A stretch of 64,000 bases of DNA from JASLDZ01 sp964242625 (GCA_964242625.1 CAXTAO010000013.1:1-64000), one strand, 5' to 3'. Shown: positions 28,170-37,736, counted from the stretch's first letter. Numbers and translations: made by a program. The notes: generated by a model not told the origin, from the letters alone.

Positions 28170-28441
28170 TCGTCCGTATCTCCAATTCCCCAGGCCGCCC
28201 AAACGCCGCTGGCGCGAAGTCGGGCGTGCCCTGGATGCAACATCACCGCCTCATCGCGTTCGGAGGCGGAGGGAACCGCGACCGTTCGCCGAGTGCGACA
28301 ATCTGCGCGCTGCTAAGCGCCTCGCCACTGTGGCAGGCAACCCCCTTTGTACGGTTAATTACCGAGTAGCGCCGCAAGCGAGGCTTGCGCGCCACACCTC
28401 CCGCGCGCCTCTCGCTTCCGATCTCGGCGGTCGCCCGCTAC

Positions 28442-29449
28442 ATGGACGCGATGACGGACACGCCGGACACCGGCTTCATCGTGGCCCCCATCCCCGGCAC
28501 GGGGCCGCGCCCGGGCTGGCTCCAGCGCCTGTCTAAGGGGCTCCAGCGCTCGTCCGACCGGCTGTCGACCGAGGTGGTCGGCGCGCTCACCCAGCGCCGC
28601 CTCTCGCAGGACGACCTCGATGCGCTGGAGGAGATGCTGATCGAGGCCGACCTCGGCCCCGCCGCCGCCGCCAAGGTGGCCGAGGCCTTCGGTCGGGCGC
28701 GCGTCGGCAAGGAGGCGGACGAGCGCGAAGTGCGCGAGAGCCTGGCCGAGGCCATCGCCGCCCAGATCGTGCATCGCGAGGGGCGCTTCGCCCCGCTGGG
28801 CGGACCCAGGCCCTATGTCGTCATGTTCGTGGGGGTGAACGGCTCGGGCAAGACGACCACGCTCGGCAAGGTCGCCGCCGACCTCGGGCGGCGCGGCGCC
28901 AAGGTGCTGATCGCGGCGGGCGACACCTTCCGCGCGGCCGCCATCGAGCAGCTCGCCGTCTGGGCCGAGCGCGCGGGCGCGCCCGTCGAGGCGCGGGGCG
29001 CCGGGGCGGACGCGGCGGGCCTGGCCTACGACGCGGTGGTCCGCGCCCGGGCGGAGGGCTTCGACGTAGTGCTGATCGACACCGCCGGCCGTCTGCAGAA
29101 CAAGGCCGGGCTGATGGACGAACTCGCCAAGATCCGCCGGGTGTTGAAGAAGCTTGACCCCGCCTACCCACACGAGACGCTCCTGGTGCTAGACGCCACC
29201 GTCGGCCGCAACGCGCTCTCCCAGGTGGAGGAGTTCGACCGCATCGCGCGCATCACCGGCCTCGTCATGACCAAGCTCGACGGCACGGCGCGCGGGGGCG
29301 TCTTGGTGCCGGTGGCCGCCGCCAGCGCCGCCCCCGTGAAGCTGATCGGCGTGGGCGAGGGGATCGACGACCTGCAGCCCTTCGATGCGCGCGCCTACGC
29401 CCGCTCGCTCGTGGGCCTGTCCACCACGCCCGAGCGGGACGCCGCATGA
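28442..29449 (+). CDS. ftsY: Signal recognition particle receptor FtsY
   Basis: SRP receptor GTPase that docks ribosome-nascent chains to the membrane. The 335 residues contain the N domain helices, G1 GVNGSGKTTTLGKVAADL, the DTFRAAA motif, G3 DTAGRLQNK and G4 TKLDGTARGG. The usual long acidic A domain is missing, which is normal in alphaproteobacteria. The ATG at 28442 or at 28451 could be used. Its stop codon overlaps the yciB ATG by 4 nt. Confidence 0.96.
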   Translation: MDAMTDTPDTGFIVAPIPGTGPRPGWLQRLSKGLQRSSDRLSTEVVGALTQRRLSQDDLDALEEMLIEADLGPAAAAKVAEAFGRARVGKEADEREVRESLAEAIAAQIVHREGRFAPLGGPRPYVVMFVGVNGSGKTTTLGKVAADLGRRGAKVLIAAGDTFRAAAIEQLAVWAERAGAPVEARGAGADAAGLAYDAVVRARAEGFDVVLIDTAGRLQNKAGLMDELAKIRRVLKKLDPAYPHETLLVLDATVGRNALSQVEEFDRIARITGLVMTKLDGTARGGVLVPVAAASAAPVKLIGVGEGIDDLQPFDARAYARSLVGLSTTPERDAA

Positions 29450-30069
29450 CCGACCCCGCCCGCGCCCGCCCCGCCGACCCGCCCTGGGTGCGCGGGGTGA
29501 TCGACTATCTGGGCCCGGCCGCCTTCATCGCGGGGTTCTTCCTGTCCGGCCGCAACCTGCAGGCGGCGACCTGGTGGCTGGTGGGCGGCTCGGCGGCGGC
29601 GATCGTCTTCAGCCTCGTCAGGACGCGGCGGGTGGCGCCCCTGCCGCTGATCTGGGGCGGTTCGGCGCTGGTGTTCGGCCTCTTGACGCTGGCCTTCCAC
29701 GACACCCGCTTCGTCAAGATCAAGACCACCGTCATCGACGGCGTCCTGGGGCTGGCGCTCCTGGGAAGCCTGGCGCTTGGACGCACCGGCCCGCTGCGCG
29801 TGCTCCTGGGCGACGCGGTGAAGCTCTCCGAGCGAGGCTGGCGCGCGCTGACCTGGCGCTACGGCGTGTTCTTTCTCGTGATGGCGGGGCTGAACGAGGC
29901 GATCTGGCGCACCCAGTCGGACACGACCTGGGCGCTGTTCCGCATGCCGGGCCTCCTGATCCTGGCCGTGCTGTTCGCCCTGACCCAGCTCCCCATGATG
30001 ATGCGCGAGGCGCGCGAGGCGGAGACCGCGGCAGACACCACCGCCGCCCTGGCCGAGCTGCAGGAGTAG
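29446..30069 (+). CDS. yciB: Inner-membrane-spanning protein YciB (septation protein A / IspZ)
   Basis: A 207-residue polytopic membrane protein with five to six hydrophobic helices and the family block FHDTRFVKIKTTVIDGVLG and GLNEAIWRTQSDTTWALFR. The family affects septation and envelope synthesis in enterobacteria and Shigella; the mechanism is unclear. It overlaps ftsY by ATGA and so is translationally coupled. The ftsY-yciB pair is common in alphaproteobacteria. Confidence 0.93.
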   Translation: MTDPARARPADPPWVRGVIDYLGPAAFIAGFFLSGRNLQAATWWLVGGSAAAIVFSLVRTRRVAPLPLIWGGSALVFGLLTLAFHDTRFVKIKTTVIDGVLGLALLGSLALGRTGPLRVLLGDAVKLSERGWRALTWRYGVFFLVMAGLNEAIWRTQSDTTWALFRMPGLLILAVLFALTQLPMMMREAREAETAADTTAALAELQE

Positions 30070-30090
30070 GCGCGTCCCGCGTCGCCGCCG

Positions 30091-31326
30091 GTGAGCCCGC
30101 CCGTTCCCGACGCCAAGGCGCGCATCGAGGCCGAGGCGCGCTCGATCGGCTTCGACGTCTTGCGGGTGGCGGAGGTGGAGAGCCCGTGGGAGGCGGGCGC
30201 GCGCCTCCTCCAGTTCGTGGACGACGGACGCCACGGCGACATGGGCTGGATGGCCGACACCGCCGAGCGGCGGTCGCACCCGCGCGCGCTGTGGCCCGCG
30301 GCGCGCTCGGCGCTGGTCCTTGGGCTCAACTACGGCCCGGACCACGATCCGCGCACCGCCCTCCTCGACCGCAGCCGCGCGGCGATCAGCGTCTACGCCC
30401 AGGGCGACGACTACCATGAGGTGATCAAGGCGCGGCTGAAGCGGCTGGGGCGCTGGATGGCGGCGGAGTTCGGCTGCGAACTCAAGGTGTTCGTCGACAC
30501 CGCGCCGCTCATGGAGAAGCCGTTGGCCGCGCGCGCGGGGCTTGGCTGGCAGGGCAAGCACACCAACCTCGTCTCGCGCGACTGGGGGTCGTGGCTGTTC
30601 CTTGGGGCGATCCTCACCGACATGGCGCTCCTGCCCGACGCGCCGGAGCGGGGCGGCTGCGGCTCGTGCACGGCCTGCCTCGACGCCTGCCCGACCGCCG
30701 CCTTCCCCGCGCCCTATCAGATCGACGCGCGGCGCTGCATCTCCTACCTGACGATCGAGCACCGCGGCCCCATCGCCGCCGAGTTCCGAACCGCGCTCGG
30801 CTCGCGCGTGTACGGCTGCGACGACTGCCTGGCCGCCTGCCCGTGGAACAAGTGGGCGCAGACCGCGCGTGAGAGCGCCTTCCACGCCCGCGACGCCCTG
30901 CGCGGCCCGGCGCTCGCTGAGCTGCTGGCGCTGGACGATGCGGCGTTCCGAGCGCTTTTCCGCAAGAGCCCGGTCAAGCGCATCGGCCGCGACCGCTTCC
31001 TGCGCAACGTGCTCTACGCGACCGGCAACTCGGGCGACGCGGCGCTCGCCCCCGCGGTGGAACGCCTCGCGGCGGGCGACGTCTCGCCGCTGGTGCGCGG
31101 GGCCGCCGTCTGGGCGCTGGGGCGGCTCCTCGCGCCCGAGGCCTACGCGCGCGCCGCCGCCCATGCGCTCGCGCAGGAGACCGACCGGGACGTGCGCGCC
31201 GAGTGGGCCGGAACGCCGCTCGATCCCGCCCCGTTCGACCGGCTCACCCCGACGGACACGGCAGGCGATGATCGAGTTCTACACATGGAAGACGCCGAAC
31301 GGGCGCAAGATCTCCATCCTGCTTGA
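30091..31326 (+). CDS. queG: Epoxyqueuosine reductase QueG
   Basis: Cobalamin- and 2[4Fe-4S]-dependent enzyme for the last step of queuosine synthesis on tRNA. The 411 residues contain the cobalamin-binding N-terminal region, DTAPLMEKPLAARAGLGW, the two ferredoxin clusters CGSCTACLDACPTAAF and CDDCLAACPWN, and a C-terminal HEAT-like part (VERLAAGDVSPLVRGAAVWA). GTG start. The frame continues about 35 residues past the expected end and overlaps the next gene by 59 bp out of frame, so the last residues look unselected. Confidence 0.95.
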   Translation: MSPPVPDAKARIEAEARSIGFDVLRVAEVESPWEAGARLLQFVDDGRHGDMGWMADTAERRSHPRALWPAARSALVLGLNYGPDHDPRTALLDRSRAAISVYAQGDDYHEVIKARLKRLGRWMAAEFGCELKVFVDTAPLMEKPLAARAGLGWQGKHTNLVSRDWGSWLFLGAILTDMALLPDAPERGGCGSCTACLDACPTAAFPAPYQIDARRCISYLTIEHRGPIAAEFRTALGSRVYGCDDCLAACPWNKWAQTARESAFHARDALRGPALAELLALDDAAFRALFRKSPVKRIGRDRFLRNVLYATGNSGDAALAPAVERLAAGDVSPLVRGAAVWALGRLLAPEAYARAAAHALAQETDRDVRAEWAGTPLDPAPFDRLTPTDTAGDDRVLHMEDAERAQDLHPA

Positions 31327-31897
31327 GGAGCTGGGGCTCCCCTACACCGTTCACCCGGTGAACCTCGGCGAGAACCAGCAGTTCGACCCGGCCTACCTGC
31401 AGATCAATCCCAACAACAAGATTCCCGCCGTGGTGATCGAGGACGGGGTGGACGGTCGGCGCGTGCTGTTCGAGACGGGCGCGATCCTGCTCGCGCTGGC
31501 CGAACGCGAGGGCAGGCTCCTCGCCGCCTCGGGCCCGCGGCGCGACGAGGCGCTGAGCTGGCTCCTGTGGACCTGCTCCAGCCTGGCGCCCATGCTGGGC
31601 CAATGGAACTACTTCGCGGTGCGCGCCTCCGAGCGCACGCCCGCGGCGGTGGATCGGTTCACCGAGGAGGCCGCGCGGCTTCTGCGCGTGCTGGAGGGAC
31701 GGCTGGCCGAGGCGCCGTTCCTGGCCGTCGACTACGGGATCGCCGACATCAGCGCCTACCCCTGGACGGCGGCCATCCTGCCCGCCTTCCGCCAGCACGC
31801 GCCGGAGGACGCGCTGGGCCCCACGCCCGCCATCGACCGCTGGCTGGAGGAGATCGGCGCGCGCCCGGCGGTGAAGCGCGGGCTGGCTATCCCGTGA
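31268..31897 (+). CDS. Glutathione S-transferase (YghU/YfcG-like)
   Basis: A 209-residue two-domain GST. The N-terminal thioredoxin fold is MIEFYTWKTPNGRKISILLE with the cis-Pro region INPNNKIPAVV and FETGAILLALAER. The all-helical C-terminal domain contains DYGIADISAYPW. The opening FYTWxTPNGxK is characteristic of the YghU/YfcG disulfide-bond oxidoreductase type. The ATG at 31268 lies inside the 3' end of queG in another frame. It converges on the FKBP gene with a 4-nt gap. Confidence 0.93.
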   Translation: MIEFYTWKTPNGRKISILLEELGLPYTVHPVNLGENQQFDPAYLQINPNNKIPAVVIEDGVDGRRVLFETGAILLALAEREGRLLAASGPRRDEALSWLLWTCSSLAPMLGQWNYFAVRASERTPAAVDRFTEEAARLLRVLEGRLAEAPFLAVDYGIADISAYPWTAAILPAFRQHAPEDALGPTPAIDRWLEEIGARPAVKRGLAIP

Positions 31898-31901
31898 TCG
31901 G

Positions 31902-32408
31902 TCAGCCCGTGGCGGGGGCGTCCTGCTTCAAGACGCCCAGGAGCTGCATGCGGAAGACAAGCACCGCGCCGCCGGGAATGTCCGACCCAGCCCCCGCGTC
32001 GCCGTAGCCCAGCGAGGGCGGCACGTAGAGGATCCACTCGTCGCCCGGCCGCATCAGGGGCAGCGCCTCCTGCCAGGCCTTGATCAGCCCGCCGATGGGA
32101 AACACCGCCGGCTCGCCGCGCTTGAACGACGAGTCGAACACCGAACCGTCCAGCAGCGTGCCCTCGTAATTGACCTTCACCTCGTCGGCGACGGTGGGGT
32201 GCGGGCCGGTGGCGGGGCCGGAATGCACGATCTTGTACTGCAGCCCGTCGGGCAGGCTGACCACGCCGGGAGCGAGCTGGTTCTCGGCCATGAAGGTGCG
32301 GTCGCGCTCGGTCGGCCCCCGCGCGGGCTGCTGGGCGCGGCAGGCGGCGGCGGGCAGGATCAGGAGGGCGGCGGAGAGCGCCAGGGAGAGCGGGCGGAGC
32401 CGGGACAT
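31902..32408 (-). CDS. FKBP-type peptidyl-prolyl isomerase, exported
   Basis: Periplasmic prolyl isomerase, 168 residues, with an N-terminal signal peptide ending near ILPAAACRAQQ. The Cys in AAAC could make it a lipoprotein, though the lipobox is imperfect. The FKBP domain has VKVNYEGTLLDGSVFDSSFK, FPIGGLIKAWQEALPLM and WILYVPPSLGYGDAG with the conserved aromatic pocket. ATG start. It probably stands alone or with ilvA upstream (26 bp). Confidence 0.94.
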   Translation of the reverse strand: MSRLRPLSLALSAALLILPAAACRAQQPARGPTERDRTFMAENQLAPGVVSLPDGLQYKIVHSGPATGPHPTVADEVKVNYEGTLLDGSVFDSSFKRGEPAVFPIGGLIKAWQEALPLMRPGDEWILYVPPSLGYGDAGAGSDIPGGAVLVFRMQLLGVLKQDAPATG

Positions 32409-32434
32409 GCGGGGCCTGGGCTGGAGGTGGAGGA

Positions 32435-33640
32435 TCAGTAGACGTCGCGTGGAGGGTGGCCCTGGTCGCGCAGCGCGCCCCCGATGGCGTCGGTATGCAG
32501 CGCGTCACGGGTCTCGACCACGATGTCGAACTCGGCGCCCTTGGCGGGCACGTCGAGCGCCAGCCGGTTGTGGCGCACCTCGATGATGTTGCCGCCGGCG
32601 TCGCCGATGACGTGGCTGACGGTGGCCAGGAGCCCCGGCCGGTCGTCCCCCACGATACGGAAGGTGGCTATGCGCCGCTCGCGCACCAGCTCGCGGGTGA
32701 GGACGCCCGCGAGGAGCCGCGTGTCGATGTTGCCGCCGCAGAGGATCAGCCCGCAGCGGCGGCCGCGGAAGCGCTCGGGATAGGCCAGAAGCGCGGCGAG
32801 CGCCGCGGCGCCCGCGCCCTCCGCGACCGTCTTCTCCACGTTGGCGTAGAGGGCGACCGCCTGCTCGAGGAAGCGCTCCTCCACGAGCACCACGTCATCC
32901 AGCAGCGGGCGCACGCAGGCGTAGGTACGCTCGCCCACCGCCTTGACGGCTATGCCCTCGGCGATGGTGGCTCCGCCGATGCGGCCGTTCATGCCGCGCA
33001 TGCGGGCGGTGAAGGAGGGGTACATGGCCGCCTCCACGCCCACCACCGAGATGTCGGGGTCGAGCGCCTTGGCGGCGGTCGCCACGCCCGAGATCAGCCC
33101 GCCGCCGCCGATGGGCACGGGCAGGACCTCGAGCCCGGGCGCGTCCTCCATCATCTCGAGCGCCAGCGTGCCCTGGCCGGCCATCACGTCCCAATCGTTG
33201 AACGGGTGCACGAAGACGAGCCCGCGCTCGTCGCACAGGCGTCGCGCGTGGGCGTCCGCCTCGTCGTAGGAGTCGCCGTCGAGGATCACCTCCGCGCCGA
33301 AGTCGCGGGTGTGCTCGACCTTCACCGTCGGGGTGGCGCGCGGCATGACGATGGTGACCGGCACGCCGAGCTCGGCCCCGTGATAGGCCAGCGCTTGGGC
33401 GTGGTTGCCCGCGCTGGCGGCGATCACGCCGCGCCGACGCTCCTCGGGCGTGAGCTGGAGGAGCTTGTTCAGCGCTCCGCGCTCCTTGAACGAGGCGGTG
33501 AACTGCAGGTTCTCGAACTTCACCCACACTTCGGCGCCGGTGATGGCCGAGAGCGTGCGCGAGGGGCGGCAGGGGGTGCGCTCCACCCGGCCCTTGATGC
33601 GGTCGGCCGCTGCGCGGATCTGGTCGAGGTCGAGGCTCAT
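32435..33640 (-). CDS. ilvA: Threonine ammonia-lyase (threonine dehydratase)
   Basis: PLP enzyme deaminating threonine to 2-oxobutyrate. The 401 residues include the PLP-lysine motif FENLQFTASFKERGALNKL, GNHAQALAYHGAELG, the glycine loop PIGGGGLISGVATA and GGNID. A single C-terminal ACT domain (FRIVGDDRPGLLATVSHVIG) is present, typical of the 400-residue type common in alphaproteobacteria, rather than the 500-residue biosynthetic enzyme with two such domains. ATG start. Confidence 0.94.
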   Translation of the reverse strand: MSLDLDQIRAAADRIKGRVERTPCRPSRTLSAITGAEVWVKFENLQFTASFKERGALNKLLQLTPEERRRGVIAASAGNHAQALAYHGAELGVPVTIVMPRATPTVKVEHTRDFGAEVILDGDSYDEADAHARRLCDERGLVFVHPFNDWDVMAGQGTLALEMMEDAPGLEVLPVPIGGGGLISGVATAAKALDPDISVVGVEAAMYPSFTARMRGMNGRIGGATIAEGIAVKAVGERTYACVRPLLDDVVLVEERFLEQAVALYANVEKTVAEGAGAAALAALLAYPERFRGRRCGLILCGGNIDTRLLAGVLTRELVRERRIATFRIVGDDRPGLLATVSHVIGDAGGNIIEVRHNRLALDVPAKGAEFDIVVETRDALHTDAIGGALRDQGHPPRDVY

Positions 33641-33702
33641 CGGCCCGCCGCCTTTACGGGGCGGAGCGGGGCCGTATCAAGGGCTGCGGTGAGCGCCCGA
33701 GC

Positions 33703-34788
33703 TCAGGCGTGGAGCCCGCGCCACTGGTCGAGCCGGCGCATCGCCTTGCCGGGCAGGCGCGACCCCGCGCCCAGCGGCAGCGCCTCGGCCACCCGCCGCA
33801 GCCGGTACTCGCCGCCGCGCATGGCGGTCGCCGCCGAGGGCCGGCCTATGTAGCCGTGCGACACCCGCCGCGTGGTCGAGCCCAGCGAGAGCTTGAAGCG
33901 GTAGTCGCCGGGCCCGAGGTCCATCTCTCGGTAGCCGTGCGCCGGGGCCCAGCGGAGGATGTCGTCGAACAGGAGCACGCCGGGCGAGTACTTGGAGAAC
34001 TCCGGGTCGTGGCTGATGAACCAGGCGTGCACCACGCCGCGGCCCAGCACGGACAGGTTGGCGGCGAGGAGCCGCCCGTCGACGTGCAGGGTGAAGAGCG
34101 CGGCGCGGAAGCCTTCCTCCGGCTGGGCCCAGGCGTCCTGCAGCACGCGCAGGGTCCAGCCCGCGTCGAAGATGTCGGCTTGGCGGGTCTCGCGCAGCTG
34201 GTTGCGCTTGAAGGCGATCAGGCTGTCGAAGCTCTCCTGGCAGGGCGAGAGCGCGGTGAAGACCACCGCCCCGTGCTCGCGCTCCAGCTTGCGGCGCTTC
34301 TTGGCGGCGTCCTTGAGGATGTCCGACCCCGCCTCGCGGCGGCCCCGCGCGTAGGCGTCGTAGCCGTCGGACAGGTCGGCGATCAGCGATTCGGAGTGGG
34401 CGTGCAGGCTCGGCTGGAAGTGCGGGCGCTGCAAGAAGTTGAAGAGGTCGAGCCGCTGCACGCCGAAGGCCTTGAGCAGGCGCTCGGGCTCGACCGTCAC
34501 GTCCGCCCCCGCCACCAGCGCCTGGTAGTCGGTCATGGGCGCGCCCATGGGGAGCGCGGTAAAGCGGCCGACGCGCGCGGGGAGGAAGCCCGCCGCCTCG
34601 CCGTCGGCGCGGCGCAGCACCGCCACCCGGCCGCGCTCGGAGTCGGGACCGCCCGCGCGGGCGAGGGCGCGCGGCCACTGGGGCGAGAGGAAGGGATTGC
34701 CGAATTCGAGCCGCGCGTCCTGCAGCCGCGTCCAGGCGGCCACGTCCTCAGGCGCAAGCTCCAGCGGGCGCACGATCTCGATCTGCAT
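33703..34788 (-). CDS. GNAT/FemAB-like acetyltransferase (BioF2-like domain)
   Basis: A 361-residue protein with two GNAT-like halves. The C-terminal half has FRAALFTLHVDGRLLAANLS, HAWFISHDPEFSKYSPGVLL and MDLGPGDYRFKLSLG, the usual marks of the FemAB-like/BioF2 acyltransferases found in capsule, holdfast or cellulose loci. The ATG at 34788 is preferred over the GTG at 34797. It is alone between ilvA and rimO. Substrate unknown. Confidence 0.82.
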   Translation of the reverse strand: MQIEIVRPLELAPEDVAAWTRLQDARLEFGNPFLSPQWPRALARAGGPDSERGRVAVLRRADGEAAGFLPARVGRFTALPMGAPMTDYQALVAGADVTVEPERLLKAFGVQRLDLFNFLQRPHFQPSLHAHSESLIADLSDGYDAYARGRREAGSDILKDAAKKRRKLEREHGAVVFTALSPCQESFDSLIAFKRNQLRETRQADIFDAGWTLRVLQDAWAQPEEGFRAALFTLHVDGRLLAANLSVLGRGVVHAWFISHDPEFSKYSPGVLLFDDILRWAPAHGYREMDLGPGDYRFKLSLGSTTRRVSHGYIGRPSAATAMRGGEYRLRRVAEALPLGAGSRLPGKAMRRLDQWRGLHA

Positions 34789-34836
34789 GGCGCGCACGCT
34801 AGCGCCCGCGCGTGGGCGCTCGGTTAAGCGACAGGG

Positions 34837-36279
34837 CTAACGGCGCGTGACCACTCGGTGCAGCCGCCGGGGCGCCGTGGCCAGCGGCGCGCGGGCGGCG
34901 GGCGCGTCGGCGACCGTCGCGTGGAGGTCGAAGGCGTCGGTGCGCTCCACCCGGGCCAGGGCGAAGTCGCCGGGCTGGAGGTGCGCCGCCCCGCGCAGGT
35001 GCACCACGCCGTCGACCTCCGGCGCGTCGCCGGCGGTGCGGGCGCGGGCGAGACCCCCGGGCGCTGTCGCGTCGACCAGCACGCGCACGGTGCGGCCGAG
35101 GTGGCGGCGCAGCCGCTCGCGCGAGATGCGCGCGGCGTGAAGGAGCACGCGCTCGCGCCGCGCCTGCTTCTCGTCCTCCGGCAGGTGGCCCGGCAGGTCT
35201 CGCGCGGGGGCGCCCGCGACGTTCTCGTAGGCGAACACTCCCACACGATCGAGTTTCGCCTCAGACAGCCAGCCCAGCAGGTGCTCGACGTCGGCCTCGG
35301 TCTCGCCGGGGAAGCCCACCACGAAGGTGGAGCGGATGGCGAGTTCGGGCCGCTCGTCGCGCCAGCGCGCGATGCGCTCCAGCACGCGCTCGCTCCCGCC
35401 CGGCCGCTTCATCGCCTTCAGGACGGGCGGCGAGCTGTGCTGGAAGGGGATGTCGAGATAGGGCGCGAGCCCGCCGGCCGAGCCGTCGCCCATCAGCCCA
35501 ATCACTCCGTCCACGTGCGGATAGGGGTAGACGTAGTGCAGACGCACCCAGGCGCCGTAGGGCTGGGCCAGGCGCCCCAGCTCGCGCGCGAGGTCGCTCA
35601 TGTGGGCGCGCACGGGGCGGCCCTCCCACACGCTGTCGGCGTAGCGCAGGTCGAGGCCGTAGGCCGAGGTGTCCTGGCTCACCACCAGGAGCTCCTTCAC
35701 CCCCGCGTCCAGGAGCGCGCGCGCCTCGGCCAGCACCTCGGCGGCGGGGCGGCTCGCGAGATCGCCGCGGAGCTTGGGGATGATGCAGAAGCTGCAGCGG
35801 TGGTCGCAGCCCTCGCTGATCTTGAGATAGGCGTAGTGCTTCGGGGTGAGCCGCAGCCCCTCGGCCGGCGTCGGGACCAGCTCGGCGAAGGGCTGGGGCG
35901 CGTGACGGCGTACCGCCTCGGCCACTGCGTCGTAGGCGTGGGCGCCCGTCACCGCGGCCACCTCGGGCGTGTGTGACCGGATCAGCGCCTCCTCGGCGCC
36001 CAGGCAGCCGGTGACGATCACGGGCTTGCCCGACGCCTGCGCCTCCGCGATCGCGTGGAGGCTCTCGGCCCGGGCGGAGTCCAGAAAGGCGCAGGTGTTG
36101 ACCACCACCGCGTCCGCCCCGGCGTAGTCGGGGGAGGTGTCGTAGCCCTCGCCCTTCAGCCGGGTCAGGATGCGCTCGCTGTCGACCAGCGCCTTGGGGC
36201 AGCCGAGGCTCACCATGCCCACGCGCCGGCGGGCGGGCAGGGGCGCGACGGGTGCGGCGAGGGTCGGGTCGGCGCTCAT
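34837..36279 (-). CDS. rimO: Ribosomal protein S12 methylthiotransferase RimO
   Basis: Radical-SAM enzyme that methylthiolates a conserved Asp of ribosomal protein S12. The 480 residues show an N-terminal UPF0004 domain (GMVSLGCPKALVDSERI with cysteines for the auxiliary cluster, NTCAFLDSA), the radical-SAM cluster CDHRCSFCIIP, FQHSSPPVLKAMKRPGG and a C-terminal TRAM domain. RimO-specific GCPKALVD separates it from MiaB. The ATG at 36279 is the only start that avoids a basic non-conserved extension. Confidence 0.96.
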   Translation of the reverse strand: MSADPTLAAPVAPLPARRRVGMVSLGCPKALVDSERILTRLKGEGYDTSPDYAGADAVVVNTCAFLDSARAESLHAIAEAQASGKPVIVTGCLGAEEALIRSHTPEVAAVTGAHAYDAVAEAVRRHAPQPFAELVPTPAEGLRLTPKHYAYLKISEGCDHRCSFCIIPKLRGDLASRPAAEVLAEARALLDAGVKELLVVSQDTSAYGLDLRYADSVWEGRPVRAHMSDLARELGRLAQPYGAWVRLHYVYPYPHVDGVIGLMGDGSAGGLAPYLDIPFQHSSPPVLKAMKRPGGSERVLERIARWRDERPELAIRSTFVVGFPGETEADVEHLLGWLSEAKLDRVGVFAYENVAGAPARDLPGHLPEDEKQARRERVLLHAARISRERLRRHLGRTVRVLVDATAPGGLARARTAGDAPEVDGVVHLRGAAHLQPGDFALARVERTDAFDLHATVADAPAARAPLATAPRRLHRVVTRR

Positions 36280-36487
36280 GGAGTGCGCGATATAGTCGAA
36301 CGCGCCCCCCGCGTCAGCGCGACGCGTCGGCGCCGCGCGCTGCGGCCGCGAAAAGCTGAGCCGTGACAGCGCTGTCCGGGTGGTGCGGTGCGGCATGGCG
36401 CCCTATTGAGCGCGTCCACCTTCCTGGCGCGGCCCCCCGGCGCGAGCCGGCGGCGGGCCCTGCGCCCAACGCCCGAGGCCGTCGCCC

Positions 36488-37510
36488 ATGGACCTGTCGT
36501 CGCTCCACGAGATCGCCCTGCGCATGGTGGCCCCCGGCAAGGGCATCCTCGCCGCCGACGAGTCGACCGGCACCATCCAGAAGCGCTTCGACGCGGTGGG
36601 GGTGGAGAACACCGAGGTGAACCGGCGCGACTACCGCGACCTTCTGTTCCGCTCGGCCGAGGGCATGCGCCACATCTCGGGCGTGATCCTCTTCGACGAG
36701 ACGCTGAAGCAGTCGGCCGCCGATGGCGCGCCGCTCGTCAAGCTGATCGAGGACGCGGGCGCGATCCCCGGCATCAAGGTCGACGAGGGGGCCCACCCCC
36801 TGCCCGGCTTCCCCGGCGAGCAGGTGACCTACGGGCTAGACGGTCTCGCCGAGCGTCTGCGCGACTACCGCGCCCGCGGCGCGCGCTTCGCCAAGTGGCG
36901 CGCGGTGATCGACATCGCGGCCGGCGCGCCCAGCTACGGCGCGCTTCTCGCCAACGCCCAGGCGCTCGCCCGCTATGCGGCGCTCTGCCAGGAGGCCGAC
37001 ATCACGCCCATCGTCGAACCCGAGGTCCTGATGGACGGCGACCACACCATCGACCGCTGCGACGAGGTCACCCGGCTCACCCTGCAGATCGTGTTCGAAC
37101 AGCTCTACTTCATGCGCGTGCCGCTGGAGGGCATGATCCTGAAGCCCAACATGGTGGTGCCGGGGCTGGGCGGGACGCAGCGCGTGTCGCCGGAGGAGGT
37201 GGCGCGCCGCACCGTCGCCGCCCTCAAGGCCCACGTGCCCGCCGCCGTGCCGGGGATCGCCTTCCTCTCGGGCGGGCAGTCCGACGAGGAGGCCACGGCC
37301 AACCTCGACGCCATGCACAAGCTCGGCGAAAGCCTGCCGTGGCCCCTCACCTTCTCCTACGGCCGCGCCCTGCAGCACGCCGCGCAAAAGGCGTGGAGCG
37401 GCAAGCGCGAGAACGTGGAGGCGGCGCAGAAGGCCTTCGCCCACCGCGCCCATATGAACGGCCTCGCCGCCGAGGGCCGCTGGGACGCGGGAATAGAGCG
37501 CGCCGCCTAA
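36488..37510 (+). CDS. Fructose-bisphosphate aldolase class I
   Basis: Schiff-base aldolase of glycolysis/gluconeogenesis, 340 residues. Signatures are GKGILAADESTGTIQKRF, FRDLLF-like DYRDLLFRS, the lysine-containing GMILKPNMVVPGL and the C-terminal FLSGGQSDEEATANLD. ATG start. It is transcribed away from rimO; the 208-bp space between them has no clear promoter motif. A class I enzyme is typical of Caulobacterales. Confidence 0.95.
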   Translation: MDLSSLHEIALRMVAPGKGILAADESTGTIQKRFDAVGVENTEVNRRDYRDLLFRSAEGMRHISGVILFDETLKQSAADGAPLVKLIEDAGAIPGIKVDEGAHPLPGFPGEQVTYGLDGLAERLRDYRARGARFAKWRAVIDIAAGAPSYGALLANAQALARYAALCQEADITPIVEPEVLMDGDHTIDRCDEVTRLTLQIVFEQLYFMRVPLEGMILKPNMVVPGLGGTQRVSPEEVARRTVAALKAHVPAAVPGIAFLSGGQSDEEATANLDAMHKLGESLPWPLTFSYGRALQHAAQKAWSGKRENVEAAQKAFAHRAHMNGLAAEGRWDAGIERAA

Positions 37511-37535
37511 CGCCGCATGGCAAATCGGCGGCGGG

Positions 37536-37736
37536 TCAGAGCCCGTCGCCGTCCTCGTTCTCATGGATGGCGGGGTCGCCCTCGACCTCCTCGGGCGCGC
37601 GACCGCTGTCGTCGGTGCGACCCGCCTCGCCCGCGCCTTGCGGCAGGCTCTCGGCCGTGCGGCCGGAAGGCGCGGCGGCCCCGGAAGGATCCGCCGTGGG
37701 CGGCGCGTCGACGGGCGGGTCGGAGGTCGCGGGCAT
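37536..37736 (-). CDS. Small acidic hypothetical protein
   Basis: A 66-residue protein with an ATG start, rich in Pro, Ala, Asp and Glu (MPATSDPPVDAPPT at the start, EGDPAIHENEDGDGL at the end), without hydrophobic segments and probably disordered. It is convergent with the aldolase gene (25 bp) and divergent from the UbiH-like gene. Its composition resembles that of the 62-residue protein at 9,929 but I see no clear alignment. Function unknown; a chance open frame cannot be excluded. Confidence 0.45.
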   Translation of the reverse strand: MPATSDPPVDAPPTADPSGAAAPSGRTAESLPQGAGEAGRTDDSGRAPEEVEGDPAIHENEDGDGL

